DNA of 64,000 nucleotides from Pannonibacter indicus (GCF_001418225.1 NZ_LIPT01000010.1:62001-126000); one strand, 5' to 3'; shown: positions 17,398 through 27,593, counted from the stretch's first letter. Translations and numbers: made by a program. Notes: generated by a model not told the origin, from the sequence alone.

Positions 17398-18759
17398 TCA
17401 ATTATCCGGCATCATTGCGGACAGGACCTGATCTCCAGTGCGGCGCAGGACCAGTCCCGGCGCCCGCGGCAAGGCCCATGCAAGACAGGCTGCGCCGTTT
17501 TTGCCGCCCCCCTCAAGACGCATGACGGCCGGAAGACGGGCAAAAGCTGCAGTGGGGAAACCACTGGCCCTTGCAAGGGTGCGGACTTCCTCCCGCAGCC
17601 CTTCATCTTGCCGCAACTGCGCCACGGGCATGATCCTGAGGCTCCCCTTAACATCCGGTTTGAGGCAGACACGGTAACGCCCGTCCCAGTGGACGCATTG
17701 ACCCGGCAGGAGTTCCACCGCGGCCGGCAAGGAGCGGCCCGGTTCCGGCCAGAGCCGCATGCACCCGCCCGCCGAAACATCAAAAACCGCCCCCGCCAGC
17801 GTCACCCGCAAGGGGCCACCGGCTAGAAGGCGGCCATCCAGCGCCTCCAGGCGGTCCAGCCGGGGCGGCTGGAGACTGCCGCCCACATGCTGCGCCAGCC
17901 GGGCCAGCAGCCGCAGGCGCACCTCTTCAGGCAGCGGCGTCAGGCGCGCAAGGTCGAGACGGGCAAAGTCGGGCACATCACCGGCACTGGCATCCTTCAG
18001 AAGAACATCCACAGCCGCATCAATGGCCTGCGCAGCCCGCGCCATCCGGCGGATGGTGGAACTGATACGGGACGGATCAAACCCCTCAAGCAAAAGCCCG
18101 GCCTGAAGCTGGCGCAGGCGCACCCGCTTGTAGACGGGATTGCTGTTGGAAGGATCATCCATCCAGGAGAGGCCACGGGCAACAAGGGAGGCCTTGAGGC
18201 GGGAACCGGGAACCGTCAGAAAAGGCCGCAGAAGACGCAGACCGAAGGGGCCGCCGGACTGATCCGCTGCCATCGCCGCCAGTCCATAAACTCCGCTGCC
18301 GCGGGTCAGCCGGTCGAAGAATGTTTCGATCTGATCATCGAGATGATGGGCCAGCACCAGCGCCTCCACGCCGGACAGATCCATGGCATCAGCCATCAGC
18401 CGGTACCGCGCCATGCGGGCTTCGGCCTGAAGATTGGTGAGGCCCTCCGGCGCCTGCCAGGTGAGAATTTTCGCAGGAATCTGCAGGGCTTCCGCCTGCT
18501 TCACGACAAACCGGACCTCTTCCGCCGCCTCCGGGCGCAAGCCATGATCAACGGTCAGAACCAGAAGGCGTGGTGCCGGAAATCCGGCAGAGTGCCTTGC
18601 GCGGGCCCAGCCGGCAGTCAGATGCAGGAGAGCAAGCGAGTCGCCGCCTCCCGAGACGGCCAGCGCAAGCGAAGAAAACCGCTCCAGCGGCGCCAGAAGA
18701 CGTGCGGCCTCGTCCTCTGAGACCGGCAATGCGCTGGAAAAATCAGGAGCAGCGGGCAC
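17398..18759 (-). CDS. tilS: tRNA(Ile)-lysidine synthetase
   Basis: TilS attaches lysine to C34 of tRNA-Ile(CAU) so that it reads AUA. The PP-loop ATPase motif AVSGGGDSLALL is near the N-terminus, followed by VDHGLRPEAAEE and LAHHLDDQIETFFDRLTRGSG, all hallmarks of the family. The rest (about 230-450) is the less conserved C-terminal part. The frame is open to an ATG at 18804, which would overlap cpoB by 62 bases. I prefer GTG 18759, which overlaps the cpoB stop by 17 bases and gives 453 residues, but neither has a strong ribosome site. The cpoB-tilS-ftsH order is typical for Hyphomicrobiales. Confidence 0.9.
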   Translation of the reverse strand: MPAAPDFSSALPVSEDEAARLLAPLERFSSLALAVSGGGDSLALLHLTAGWARARHSAGFPAPRLLVLTVDHGLRPEAAEEVRFVVKQAEALQIPAKILTWQAPEGLTNLQAEARMARYRLMADAMDLSGVEALVLAHHLDDQIETFFDRLTRGSGVYGLAAMAADQSGGPFGLRLLRPFLTVPGSRLKASLVARGLSWMDDPSNSNPVYKRVRLRQLQAGLLLEGFDPSRISSTIRRMARAAQAIDAAVDVLLKDASAGDVPDFARLDLARLTPLPEEVRLRLLARLAQHVGGSLQPPRLDRLEALDGRLLAGGPLRVTLAGAVFDVSAGGCMRLWPEPGRSLPAAVELLPGQCVHWDGRYRVCLKPDVKGSLRIMPVAQLRQDEGLREEVRTLARASGFPTAAFARLPAVMRLEGGGKNGAACLAWALPRAPGLVLRRTGDQVLSAMMPDN

Positions 18760-19759
18760 GCTGCTGTTCGGCGCGGGCCTGATCGCGCACCGCCTTCGCC
18801 GCATTGGGATATTTCGTCAGAAGCTCGGCATAGGTCGCGCAGGCCGCGCCCGTCTCGCCAAGACCCTTGAGGGAAAGACCCAGTTTCAGCAGGCTGTCGG
18901 GTGCTTTCGTGTTCTGCGGATAATCGGTATAGGTCTTCAGGAAAGCGTCGGCAGCACCGCGGAAATCCCCTTGCCCATACAGGCTTTCGCCAAGCCAGTA
19001 CTGCGCATTGGGCACCTGATCGCTCTGCGGATAGGCCTCAAGGAAGGAGCGGAAGCCCTGTTCGGCGGAGACATAGTCACCCTGAAGCGCAAAATTATAG
19101 GCGTTGTCGTAATCGGTTCTGGGATCGCCGGTCATGCCGAGGCTCGCGATCTGGCCGGAGAATTCACCATTGCCGCTGTTGACGCCCGGCGGCGTGCCGC
19201 CCGGGGAGATTGGCTGCAGCTGCGGCTGGCCAAACTGGCCACGTGCCAGCGCCGACAGATCCAGCGGCCCGCTGCCGGAAGGCGCGCCCTCCTGATAGAC
19301 CCCGTCCTGATAACCGCCACCGGCCGCGAACTCGGCATCACCCGACCCCCCCGCCGCATTGCTGCCCGGAGCCATCTGCCCGAGAATGCCCTCTGCGGGT
19401 GCCAGACCGGCACCCGCAGTTGCTGCATTGCTGGCCGCGTGCTGCGGCTGATGAGCCGGCGCGGCAGGGCCCGCGTCAGAGCGCTTGCCCGGCTGCTTAT
19501 GCCCGCCTTCCAGCTGCTGGAAACGGTACTCGTTGTCTTCCTGCATCCGGCGCAGCTGATCCTGCAATTCGCGCAGCTGATAGCTCAGCTGCTCCACCTG
19601 ACCGTTCAGGCGGCGCATCTGGTCTTCCACGTCGTTGAGGCGCACCTGCGCATCGTTACCGCCACCGCTGCCGAAAAGCTGCGCATTTGCGGACGGCACC
19701 GCTGATGCCATCATGCAAACGGCCGCCAGGGCCGCAAGAAGCGTCTTCCATTTCACCAT
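18743..19759 (-). CDS. cpoB: Tol-Pal-associated coordinator CpoB (YbgF)
   Basis: CpoB is a periplasmic protein that links the Tol machine to peptidoglycan synthesis during constriction. The 338-residue precursor has a signal peptide (cleavage after SANA, about residue 26) and a coiled coil of about 50 residues (VRLNDVEDQMRRLNGQVEQL). A long Gly/Pro/Ala-rich linker (85-210) leads to TPR repeats to the end (DYDNAYNFALQGDYVSAEQG, YPQNTKAPDSLLKLGLSLKG). A terminator after pal separates it from the tol operon proper. tilS follows with an overlap. Confidence 0.93.
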   Translation of the reverse strand: MVKWKTLLAALAAVCMMASAVPSANAQLFGSGGGNDAQVRLNDVEDQMRRLNGQVEQLSYQLRELQDQLRRMQEDNEYRFQQLEGGHKQPGKRSDAGPAAPAHQPQHAASNAATAGAGLAPAEGILGQMAPGSNAAGGSGDAEFAAGGGYQDGVYQEGAPSGSGPLDLSALARGQFGQPQLQPISPGGTPPGVNSGNGEFSGQIASLGMTGDPRTDYDNAYNFALQGDYVSAEQGFRSFLEAYPQSDQVPNAQYWLGESLYGQGDFRGAADAFLKTYTDYPQNTKAPDSLLKLGLSLKGLGETGAACATYAELLTKYPNAAKAVRDQARAEQQRARCS

Positions 19760-19861
19760 GCTTTACCTCCGGTCTGCCTTGATGGCATCCGATGGATAGC
19801 ACAGGGCGCGCTGACTTCGGCCAAAATTTGACGGAAACACCGTTCAACCACCAGTTCATAT

Positions 19862-19894
19862 AAAAACAGGCGCGAAGGAAGCCTTCGCGCCTGT
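19862..19894 (-). terminator. terminator after pal
   Basis: On the minus strand ACAGGCGCGAAGG and CCTTCGCGCCTGT form a perfect 13-bp stem followed by TTTTATA. It closes the tol-pal unit. Confidence 0.88.
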
Positions 19895-19921
19895 CAAATT
19901 CTTCTTCACGGGCAGATCAGA

Positions 19922-20413
19922 TCAGCTGCCGGCGCTGTTCAGAACGGTCACAGCGCGGCGGTTCTGGGACCAGCAGCTCTCGTCGTCACACACAGCCACT
20001 GGACGCTCCTTGCCATAGGAGATGGTGCGGATACGCGAAGCCGAAACACCGCGCGAGACGAGGTAGTCGCGAGCAGCGTTTGCACGGCGGGCGCCCAGTG
20101 CAATGTTGTACTGACGGGTGCCACGCTCATCCGCGTGGCCTTCCATCGTGATGCTGTAGCGGCTGTAGCTGTTCAGCCACTGCGCCTGCTTGTCGAGGGT
20201 CGCCTGCGCCTGAGCGCTCAGGGTCGACTGATCGTTTGAGAAGAACACGCGATCGCCGACATTGACCACAAAGTCCTGGCTTGAGCCCGGGGTGGCGTTG
20301 GCGCTGCCATCAAGCCCGTCGGTATTGGTGTTGGAGCAGGCAGCCAAGGTCAGCGCAAAACCAATGACAGCCGCCATGCGCGCACCGCGCGCCATCATAG
20401 CCGTATTCAACAT
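19922..20413 (-). CDS. pal: peptidoglycan-associated lipoprotein Pal
   Basis: Pal is an outer-membrane lipoprotein that binds peptidoglycan and TolB. The 163-residue precursor has a lipobox ALTLAAC with the acylated Cys26 and a short linker. An OmpA-like domain follows, with the peptidoglycan-binding signature HADERGTRQYNIALGARRA. An extra cysteine pair near the end (VCDDESCW) probably forms a disulfide, as in other alphaproteobacterial Pal proteins. The ATG at 20413 has GAGGAG eight bases upstream; the longer frame to 20521 adds only non-homologous residues. It follows tolB. Confidence 0.97.
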   Translation of the reverse strand: MLNTAMMARGARMAAVIGFALTLAACSNTNTDGLDGSANATPGSSQDFVVNVGDRVFFSNDQSTLSAQAQATLDKQAQWLNSYSRYSITMEGHADERGTRQYNIALGARRANAARDYLVSRGVSASRIRTISYGKERPVAVCDDESCWSQNRRAVTVLNSAGS

Positions 20414-20594
20414 TCGATAACTCCTCGTCCCGCCGGATCCGGCAAGGTGAACGCATTCTCTACAACAGTGGTTAACAACCGGTTGGCGGCCAGCTCTATC
20501 ATATAAGAAAGAGCCGGGCACCTCACGTTTTTCTGCGATTCCGGCTCTTCCACACAGGCGTGCCGCCGCCAGAGGCGGCAGCAGATGGCTTCAA

Positions 20595-21950
20595 TCAGTC
20601 CAGCAGCGGCGACCAGGCCGGATCCGAGCCGAAGGCCGGAGTGTTGATGCGCTGCTCGTTGTAACCGGTCAGATCCACGGTCCACAACTGCGGACCGCCA
20701 TTGGGGCCCGGCGTGTCGCGGAAGAACGTCAGCACCCGGCCGTTCGGCGCCCAGGACGGACCTTCGTTATGGTAGCCTTCCGTCAGGATACGCTCACCGG
20801 TGCCGTCCGGACGCATCACGCCGATCATGAACCGTCCCTGGTTCTGCTTGGTGAAGGCAATCAGGTCCCCGCGCGGCGACCAGACCGGTGTCGAGTAGCG
20901 GCCCGGACCAAAGCTGATGCGCTGCGGATTGGAGCCGTCTGCACCCATCACGTAAAGCTGCTGGGTGCCGCCCCGGTCGGATTCGAACACCACCTGGCGG
21001 CCATCCGGCGAAAAGGACGGGCTCGTGTCAATGGCCGGCGTATTGGTCAGACGCGTCGTGGCGCGCGAGCGCAGGTCCATGGTAAAGATATTGGCATTGC
21101 CGCCCTGCTGCAGGCTCATGATCACCCGCTGTCCGTCCGGCGAGAAACGCGGCGCAAAGGTCATGCCGGGGAAGTTGCCGACAATCTCGCGCTGACCGGT
21201 CTCGATATTGAGCAGGAAAACGCTCGGATCGGCCCCGGTGTAGGCCATATAGGTGATTTCCTGCGTCGTCGGCGAGAAGCGCGGCGTCAGCACCAGTTCA
21301 TCGCCCCGGGTCAAGTACCGCAGGTTGGCGCCGTCCTGATCCATGATGGCCAGACGCTTGACGCGCTTCTGCTTCGGGCCGCTTTCATCGACGAAAACGA
21401 TACGGGTATCAAAATAGCCCTTTTCACCGGTCAGACGCTCATAGATGGCATCGGAAATGATATGGCCAAGGCGGCGCCAGTTCTCCGGCGTGGTGAAGAA
21501 CTGCTGGCCCAGCATCTGCTGGCCGGCGAACACATCCCACAGGCGGAACTCGGCGCGCAGCCGTCCATCCGCCTGGCGGGTGACGGAACCGGAAACGAGC
21601 GCCTGCGCCCCGATGGTGCGCCAGTCACCAAAACGCGGGGTCGTCTGGGCGCTCACGTTCTTTTCGATGAAGCTGGCCGGGTCGAGCGGACGGAACAGGC
21701 CGGAACGGCGCAGATTGTTGGAGATCACCTCCGTCAGCTGCCGTGCGAGCTGGGCGTCACCACCTTCAGGAGAGAAATCCGGCAGGGCGATCGGCATCGG
21801 TTCGATCGTGCCCTGCGTAATGTCGATTTCGATCAGGGCGCTGGCCGGTGCAATCATTGCCGCGCCGGACACCGAGATGGCGCAAACCGCCAGGGCCGCA
21901 CGCAGGGCCGTGGCAAGGCGCCGTTTAATCTGGAAGGCTCTCATCTTCAT
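20595..21950 (-). CDS. tolB: Tol-Pal translocation protein TolB
   Basis: TolB is the periplasmic partner of Pal and TolA. The 451-residue precursor begins with a twin-Met start, a charged stretch and a signal sequence ending near APASALIE. An N-terminal alpha/beta domain follows, then a six-bladed beta-propeller with the repeated motif FSPDG ([61 protein letters not shown]). GGAG lies five bases before ATG 21950; the frame is open to 21989, but the added residues do not resemble TolB. The start lies 35 bases after the stop of the small TolA-like gene. Confidence 0.97.
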   Translation of the reverse strand: MKMRAFQIKRRLATALRAALAVCAISVSGAAMIAPASALIEIDITQGTIEPMPIALPDFSPEGGDAQLARQLTEVISNNLRRSGLFRPLDPASFIEKNVSAQTTPRFGDWRTIGAQALVSGSVTRQADGRLRAEFRLWDVFAGQQMLGQQFFTTPENWRRLGHIISDAIYERLTGEKGYFDTRIVFVDESGPKQKRVKRLAIMDQDGANLRYLTRGDELVLTPRFSPTTQEITYMAYTGADPSVFLLNIETGQREIVGNFPGMTFAPRFSPDGQRVIMSLQQGGNANIFTMDLRSRATTRLTNTPAIDTSPSFSPDGRQVVFESDRGGTQQLYVMGADGSNPQRISFGPGRYSTPVWSPRGDLIAFTKQNQGRFMIGVMRPDGTGERILTEGYHNEGPSWAPNGRVLTFFRDTPGPNGGPQLWTVDLTGYNEQRINTPAFGSDPAWSPLLD

Positions 21951-21985
21951 CGAGGCTCCGGTTTTTCCTAAAGTCCACCAGTCCG

Positions 21986-22387
21986 TCATTGATGGACAAA
22001 ATTGATGACAATCTCACGCCAGGCCTCATATTTGGCCTGTGGCAACGAATAGGGCGCGCATCGCTGCACAGCCCGGATGGTGCTCTGGGCGAGCAACTGC
22101 CCATCCACACCGTCTGCCGCCTCTACAACCTGCGGCGTTCCATCCAGTTCCCCGGACGGCGTTAATCTGAACCGCACCTTCACCTCGGCGCTGGTGCCAG
22201 CTTGCAGTTGAGGCGGCATCCAGCAGCGCTGGACCGCTTCCCGCAAGCCAGAGATTTCCTGTCCGGTCAGCGTCTGCGTGTCAGACGCCTTGGCCATCGG
22301 CGGCACGGCAAGCGCACAAAGCGGCAATGCAGTCTGCATCAGGTGCCTGCCCAGCCCGGAATGCCTCACCCCGCCTGGCCGCCTCAT
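21986..22387 (-). CDS. free-standing TolA C-terminal-domain protein
   Basis: This 133-residue protein consists of a putative signal peptide ([19 protein letters not shown] follows a basic stretch) and a domain clearly homologous to the C-terminal domain III of the TolA encoded just upstream. Both share REA/RGQ..RCW.PP, a G.P.V core, RAV.RC.PY.LP..KY.AWRE..INF, and the two cysteines. It lacks the TolA membrane anchor and long linker. It starts four bases after the tolA stop, with the G run at the end of tolA serving as ribosome site, so it is coupled to tolA. An ATG at 22339 is an alternative start. It looks like a tandem domain duplication inside the tol operon; its role is unknown. Confidence 0.8.
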   Translation of the reverse strand: MRRPGGVRHSGLGRHLMQTALPLCALAVPPMAKASDTQTLTGQEISGLREAVQRCWMPPQLQAGTSAEVKVRFRLTPSGELDGTPQVVEAADGVDGQLLAQSTIRAVQRCAPYSLPQAKYEAWREIVINFVHQ

Positions 22388-22390
22388 GTG

Positions 22391-23380
22391 TCAGCCCCCC
22401 AGCATCTGGCTTGGATCGAAGTTGATGATGACCTCACGCCAGGCATCATACTTCTCGGCCGGAAGCGTATAGGGCTGGCAGCGCATGACGGCGCGCACGG
22501 CACTGTCGGAAGCGGCCCGGAACGAGGGGTTGCCGCTCGAGTTGATCACCCGGGGAGACCCTTCCACTTCGCCAGCCATGCTCAGGTTGAACTGCAGGCG
22601 CACGGCAAGATCCGAAGCTCCCGCAGCACCGACCGGCGGGTTCCAGCACCTTGCGATCTGGCCGCGCAGCGCATCCAGCTCCGATACCGTCATCTTGACG
22701 TTGTTGTTGCCCGTTCGGCTGCCGAGGGAGGCGGCCTCCTTGGCACCGGCGGTGCCGCCGCCGGAGGGGTCAACCTTGTTCAGCAGCGCGCTGATCTCGT
22801 TCGGGTTGAACTTCTCGTCCTTCTTCGGCTGCTGCTGGGCGGTCTGCTGCTGCGGCTTCGGCGGCACAGGCTTGGAACGCGGGGTCACCTTCACCGGCTC
22901 GGACATCAGCGGCTTGGGCGCTTCCTCGGCAGGCGCAGCTTCTGCCACGGCCTGCTTGACAGGCTCCGGCTCGGCCTTCGGCGCAGGCTCCGCAACCGGT
23001 TTGACCGGTGCGGGCTTCACCGGGGCAGGCTCTGGTGTTGGCGTGGGTGGCGGCGTCGATGACTCCCGCGCGGCAACAGACTGATTAGTCGGCCGGGGTG
23101 TCGGCGGCGTTTGCAGTTCGGTCTTCGCCTCCCCGGCCGTCTTGTCCGGCTCAGGCGCCTTCTTGTTGGCTTCCTTGGTGGTGGATTCGTTTGGCTGTTC
23201 CTTCAGCTCCGCGGTCTTTTCACCCTTGTGCAGCTGGGTGAATTCACCAATCGGCACCAGATCAACCGGCAGGGACTCCATCGGCTTGGTGTCAAACGGT
23301 TCCGCCCCCGGAAGCGCAACAAGCCCCCAGAGCAAAAGAGCCATATGGCCCGAGACGGAAACGATCAAGCCTGTGCGCAT
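22391..23380 (-). CDS. tolA: Tol-Pal envelope protein TolA
   Basis: TolA is an inner-membrane protein that spans the periplasm and couples TolQR motion to TolB-Pal. The 329-residue product has an N-terminal membrane anchor (GLIVSVSGHMALLLWGLVAL) and a long Pro/Glu/Lys/Ala-rich region (about 50-215). The C-terminal domain (about 230-325) carries the RCWNPP and RCQPYTLPAEKYDAWREV motifs. The two cysteines of domain III are present. It is preceded by tolR (15-base gap) and followed by a second copy of its C-terminal domain. Confidence 0.94.
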   Translation of the reverse strand: MRTGLIVSVSGHMALLLWGLVALPGAEPFDTKPMESLPVDLVPIGEFTQLHKGEKTAELKEQPNESTTKEANKKAPEPDKTAGEAKTELQTPPTPRPTNQSVAARESSTPPPTPTPEPAPVKPAPVKPVAEPAPKAEPEPVKQAVAEAAPAEEAPKPLMSEPVKVTPRSKPVPPKPQQQTAQQQPKKDEKFNPNEISALLNKVDPSGGGTAGAKEAASLGSRTGNNNVKMTVSELDALRGQIARCWNPPVGAAGASDLAVRLQFNLSMAGEVEGSPRVINSSGNPSFRAASDSAVRAVMRCQPYTLPAEKYDAWREVIINFDPSQMLGG

Positions 23381-23395
23381 GATGCGTCAGGTTCC

Positions 23396-23839
23396 CTATT
23401 CAGCAAGTGTCACAAGCCCAAGTCGCTTGAAGCCGGCGGCGTTGATCCGGCCCATGATCTGCATCATCGTGCCATAGGCCGCCGTCTGATCGCCCTTCAC
23501 GAAGATCCGCTCCTCATAGCCATTTTCGGCAATGGCAGACAGTTTCGGCACCACCTCATCCAGCGCGATTTCGGTGTTCTGGATGAAGATCTTCCCATCC
23601 GCCGTCACGGAAATCGTGATCGGCTCATTGTCCCCCTGCAGGGGCTTGGCCGCCGTCTGCGGCAGATCCACCGGCACACCGGAGGTCATCAGCGGCGCGG
23701 CCACCATGAAAATGATCAGAAGCACCAGCATCACGTCCACGAAGGGGGTGATGTTGATTTCATTCACGGGCGCTGCGCGTCGGCCGCCGCGTCTGCGCCG
23801 TCCGCCACCACCGCCGCCCGCTCCAACACTCATACCCAT
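23396..23839 (-). CDS. tolR: Tol-Pal protein TolR (ExbD family)
   Basis: TolR works with TolQ as the ion-driven stator of the Tol system. The 147-residue product has a Gly/Arg-rich cytoplasmic start and a single membrane segment NITPFVDVMLVLLIIFMVAA, whose aspartate is the conserved proton-carrying residue. A periplasmic ExbD domain follows (VDLPQTAAKPL, FVKGDQTAAYGTMMQIMGRI). It starts three bases after the tolQ stop, so the two are coupled. A second ATG two codons in could also serve. Confidence 0.95.
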   Translation of the reverse strand: MGMSVGAGGGGGGRRRRGGRRAAPVNEINITPFVDVMLVLLIIFMVAAPLMTSGVPVDLPQTAAKPLQGDNEPITISVTADGKIFIQNTEIALDEVVPKLSAIAENGYEERIFVKGDQTAAYGTMMQIMGRINAAGFKRLGLVTLAE

Positions 23840-23842
23840 GGG

Positions 23843-24550
23843 TCAGATCCGTTCGTCAATCTGGCGGGACAGGATGGCCGAGAACTCGTCCGCAAAACCT
23901 TCCATGCGGGCGGAGAGCTTGGCCACATCCGTCTGCAGCTTGTTATAGGCAATAACCGCCGGAATTGCGGCAAGCAGGCCGAGAGCCGTTGCCAGCAGAG
24001 CTTCGGCGATACCCGGAGCCACGACGGCAAGCGAGGTGTTTTCGGACTGAGCGATAGACTGGAACGCCGTCATGATGCCCCAGACCGTCCCGAACAGGCC
24101 GATGAAGGGCGCAGCCGAACCAACCGTCGCCAGAACAAGCAGGCGTGATTCCAGGCGCTCCGTCTCGCGTGCAATGGTCACGTCCATCACCCGGTCGATA
24201 CGCTGCTGCAGGCTGGCAAGAGCCGGCCTTGCGCCTTCATGACTTCGTTTCCACTCGCGCATGGCCGCCACGAACAGGGCAGCCATGGAGTGATTGGCAC
24301 GGCTCGACAGGGTCTTGTACAGCTCCTCAAGCGACTGGCCCGACCAGAATACAGTTTCAAACCGTGTCATCTGGCGCTTGGTACGGGTAAAAAGCATCGC
24401 CTTGTCAACGATGATCGCCCAGCACCAGACCGATGCGATGATCAGACCAAACATCACAAGCTTAACGACGATGTGGGCCTGCCAGAACAGGCCAATGAAC
24501 GACATGTCGCCATGCGGGGCCGCCATGGTCGTCTGGGCGATTTCATTCAT
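23843..24550 (-). CDS. tolQ: Tol-Pal protein TolQ
   Basis: TolQ is the MotA/ExbB-type channel subunit of the Tol motor. The 235-residue protein has a first membrane segment near residues 20-45 and a cytoplasmic loop. A second and third membrane pair carries the conserved LATVGSAAPFIGLFGTVWGI and APGIAEALLATALGLLAAIP. It is the first gene of the tolQRA-(TolA-like)-tolB-pal unit. It lies 274 bases downstream of ybgC on the same strand, unusually separated from it, so a separate promoter is likely in the gap. Confidence 0.96.
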   Translation of the reverse strand: MNEIAQTTMAAPHGDMSFIGLFWQAHIVVKLVMFGLIIASVWCWAIIVDKAMLFTRTKRQMTRFETVFWSGQSLEELYKTLSSRANHSMAALFVAAMREWKRSHEGARPALASLQQRIDRVMDVTIARETERLESRLLVLATVGSAAPFIGLFGTVWGIMTAFQSIAQSENTSLAVVAPGIAEALLATALGLLAAIPAVIAYNKLQTDVAKLSARMEGFADEFSAILSRQIDERI

Positions 24551-24824
24551 CTAAAAGGGACCTCTTTGCCCGTGGAGTTGTCATCATGAGTTTAAAGCAC
24601 GCCAGGAGACCTGTTGTGTCCCGGCGGCTTCGGTTTCCTCCCGGACCTTTGGTCTTCCTGACCGCTGAATTTGGCAAAACTGGGACTGCGCAACGCGCGC
24701 AATCTCCCCTAAACAAAAGGATTAAGGTTACTGCCCTGTTAATGACGTTGCGTCGCACAAATTGATTTAATCCCAAAGCCTCAAAAAGCTTCCAGAAAAG
24801 CCGTGCAAAGCCGTGTGGCGTTTC

Positions 24825-25277
24825 TCAATCCGGTTGCACCGGCAGCCTGGCTGCCAGCTCCGGCGGCAGACGCACCGGACGGCCGGAAGCCAGGATCACC
24901 GCAACGACGACCTGAGCCGAAACCAGCAGCAAACCGTCGCGCCAGATTTCCTGTTCCAGCACCAGGCGGGCGCCCCGCGCTTGGCTGAGGCGGGTGCGAA
25001 CCTCAAGGAGATCATCGATACGGGCCGGTTTCACGAAGCGGATCACCATGTCGCGTACGGCGAAGACAATCGGCTGCCCGTGGCTGCCTCCGGCGAGCGC
25101 CGCATGATGCACTCCGCAGGCCCGCAGCAGTTCCGTCCGGCCGCGCTCGAAGAACCGGACATAGGAACCGTGATAAACGAGCCCGCTGAAATCCGTGTCC
25201 TCGTAATAGATGCGGACAGGAAGGACGTGCACACCTTCCACGATCCGGCCATCGGTGGTGCTGTCTTGCTGCGTCAT
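24825..25277 (-). CDS. ybgC: YbgC-type acyl-CoA thioesterase
   Basis: This is a small hot-dog-fold thioesterase of the tol-pal-associated type. The 150-residue product has the active-site stretch VRIYYEDTDFSGLVYHGSYV, with the catalytic Asp, and the family pattern RGRTELLRACGV. It hydrolyses short or medium acyl-CoA or acyl-ACP in the family members studied and is usually found ahead of tolQ, as here. The ATG at 25277 is the homologous start; the frame is open to 25334. The upstream ribosome site is weak. Confidence 0.93.
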   Translation of the reverse strand: MTQQDSTTDGRIVEGVHVLPVRIYYEDTDFSGLVYHGSYVRFFERGRTELLRACGVHHAALAGGSHGQPIVFAVRDMVIRFVKPARIDDLLEVRTRLSQARGARLVLEQEIWRDGLLLVSAQVVVAVILASGRPVRLPPELAARLPVQPD

Positions 25278-25392
25278 GATGCCATCCGAACTCCCTGCCC
25301 GGCCGCATATGCGCCAAACGCCCGGTGCCTGCAAGCCCGCAATGGGCCAGCCAGCACCGGGCGTTCCGGATCCCTCTTCAGATGCTCTGAGG

Positions 25393-27504
25393 TCAGGCGG
25401 CCGCCACCTCGCGCAGGAAGCGTTCCACCGACCGGCGCAGCGTGTCGGCCTGCAGCTTCATGGTGAGCGTGGCTTCCCGCATGGCCGAGGCCGATCCCGA
25501 GTTCTCGGAAATATCCGCATTGAGTGCAGCCACTGCATTGGCCACCGCCATGGTGCCATGAGCCGCTTCGGAAACATTGCGGGAAATCTCGCCCGTCGCC
25601 GAACCTTGCTCGCGCACGGCGCCGGCAATGGAGGCGGTGTAGGAGTTCACCTCTTCCATCGAGTTGGTGACATCGGCGATCTGGTCCACGGCTTCTGCAG
25701 TGGAGTTCTGGATGGCAGAGATCTGGGCGGAAATTTCTTCCGTCGCCTTTGAGGTCTGGGTTGCCAGTTCCTTCACTTCCGCGGCCACGACCGCAAAGCC
25801 CCGTCCGGCCTCACCTGCACGCGCCGCCTCGATGGTGGCGTTGAGGGCGAGGAGGTTCGTCTGTTCGGCAATGGCGCGGATCAGGTCCACGACTTCACCG
25901 ATCTTGTTTGCGGCATTGGCAAGCCCTGCAATCTTCTGGTTCGACGACTGGGCATTGGCCGTGGTGCGGCCGACGACATCCGCGGTCGTGGCAACCTGCC
26001 GGGCGATTTCAGCAATGGAGGCATTCAGTTCTTCCGTCGCACTGGCAACCGCCTGCACGTTGGAGGACGCACTCTCCGCATCACCGGCGGCCTGCGCCCC
26101 GCGATGGGAGGCTATGTCGGAACGGCTGCTCAGAATGACCGATGTTTCCTCCACGCGGACGAGATTGCTCTCCACCTCCGCCAGCAGCGCCTGCGCCTCT
26201 TCCCGGAAGCCCGCAATCAGGCCATCAATGTGCTTCTCACGCTGCTCACGGGCCACATGTCCGGCACGGCGCTCCTCGGCCAGCCGTTCGCGCTCGAGCG
26301 AGTTCTCCTTGAAGACCTCGATGCAACGGGCCATCTGGCCGATTTCATCGCCCCGTTCCAGGGCATTGATGGCCACCGAAAGATCGCCATCCGCAATCTG
26401 GCGGGCCGTGACGGACAGGGACTGAAGCGGTGCAAACATGCGGCTGGTCAGCCACCACATGACGGCAACGATCGGCAGCAGGCAGGCAATGCCCGCGGTG
26501 ACCGCACCCCAGGTGATCTGACGCGCTGCCGCGTTCAGTTCTGCGCTTTCGACAGCGGCACCGACACCAAACGGCTTGTCGACGCTCTGGCCATCCGTCA
26601 CGGTGTAGCGGTAGGCATTGCCGCCCAGTGTCACCAGGCCATCGCCGGAGCGGATGGCATCAAAGCGGAAAGCCTGCGGCGCCTTATCGCCATCGAACAC
26701 CGCGACATTTCCGGCCGCATCCACAAGCAGGGCAAGTTCCGTCTCGCCAATGCCGCCCTTTGCGGAGATCAGACCCGCCAGCTTGGTCATGTCGACCGTG
26801 TAGCCGATGACGCCGAAGAACCGGTCATGCGAGAAGACGGGGGTTGCCAGCGTCAGGCGCACACTGCCGTCCGGCGCTACGAAGAAGCCCGAGGACGTGA
26901 CCCGTGGCAACGCCGTCTCTGTCCTGTCCGGGATATCGAGAATGGCTTTCGCCGCCACCGTCAGCGGGCCACCCTGCAGTTCGGGTGAACTGAGGTTGCG
27001 GGCGAACTCCTCCCCCTTCATGTAGCTGTAGATGACATTGCCATCGAGATCGATGAGTTGAATGTCCTTGAACAGCCCCTGATCCACGAACGAGCCAATA
27101 GCCATGTGGATGGGCTTGTGGTTGTTTGCGTAGAAATTGCCTGCGCTCGATTCCACCAGCAGATGCCGCTCGTCCGGTCCATGCGGGTTGTCATCGATAA
27201 AGGTCTTGCGGAGCTGTTCGGTCTGATTTTCCTTCAGCACCTTCCAGCCGGCGGTCATTTTCATGACCGCATCCTTGGCATCAGACACCGATGCAAAGAA
27301 GCGGGCGGCATCGACACGCTGCTCAAGGGCAAGTTCCAGCGTGCGGTATTTACCGAGTGTTGCGCTCGAAAGTGCCTTGCTCGCCTGACTGTCGGCTACG
27401 TCCCCCGCGAGCCGTGCCGTGACAATGACAATGGCAAGGCACATGATGGCTGCACCGGCGAAAAACATCGCGGCAACCTTGTTGGACAAGCGGTTACGGA
27501 TCAT
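25393..27504 (-). CDS. methyl-accepting chemotaxis protein with periplasmic sensor
   Basis: This 703-residue chemoreceptor has a first membrane segment (about 8-30) and a periplasmic Cache-like ligand domain (about 35-325). A second membrane segment (about 330-350) leads to a HAMP domain ([20 protein letters not shown]) and a cytoplasmic signalling rod. The hairpin tip is [34 protein letters not shown]. It passes ligand occupancy to CheA/CheW. No CheR-tethering pentapeptide is seen at the end (EVAAA). The ligand is unknown. It lies between ruvB and ybgC on the same strand, an insertion into what is otherwise a ruvCAB-tol arrangement, and has its own upstream terminator. Confidence 0.94.
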   Translation of the reverse strand: MIRNRLSNKVAAMFFAGAAIMCLAIVIVTARLAGDVADSQASKALSSATLGKYRTLELALEQRVDAARFFASVSDAKDAVMKMTAGWKVLKENQTEQLRKTFIDDNPHGPDERHLLVESSAGNFYANNHKPIHMAIGSFVDQGLFKDIQLIDLDGNVIYSYMKGEEFARNLSSPELQGGPLTVAAKAILDIPDRTETALPRVTSSGFFVAPDGSVRLTLATPVFSHDRFFGVIGYTVDMTKLAGLISAKGGIGETELALLVDAAGNVAVFDGDKAPQAFRFDAIRSGDGLVTLGGNAYRYTVTDGQSVDKPFGVGAAVESAELNAAARQITWGAVTAGIACLLPIVAVMWWLTSRMFAPLQSLSVTARQIADGDLSVAINALERGDEIGQMARCIEVFKENSLERERLAEERRAGHVAREQREKHIDGLIAGFREEAQALLAEVESNLVRVEETSVILSSRSDIASHRGAQAAGDAESASSNVQAVASATEELNASIAEIARQVATTADVVGRTTANAQSSNQKIAGLANAANKIGEVVDLIRAIAEQTNLLALNATIEAARAGEAGRGFAVVAAEVKELATQTSKATEEISAQISAIQNSTAEAVDQIADVTNSMEEVNSYTASIAGAVREQGSATGEISRNVSEAAHGTMAVANAVAALNADISENSGSASAMREATLTMKLQADTLRRSVERFLREVAAA

Positions 27505-27549
27505 ATGGGGTCCCTCCCTGAACTGGGAGGATCGTGAGCATACTTCCCC

Positions 27550-27593
27550 AAAAAAACCTTAATCAGCGCCGGAAATAAGATACAAGGCGCTGA
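27550..27593 (-). terminator. terminator after ruvB
   Basis: On the minus strand TCAGCGCC, a 15-base loop and GGCGCTGA are followed after TTAAGG by seven T residues. It separates ruvB from the chemoreceptor gene. Confidence 0.55.
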
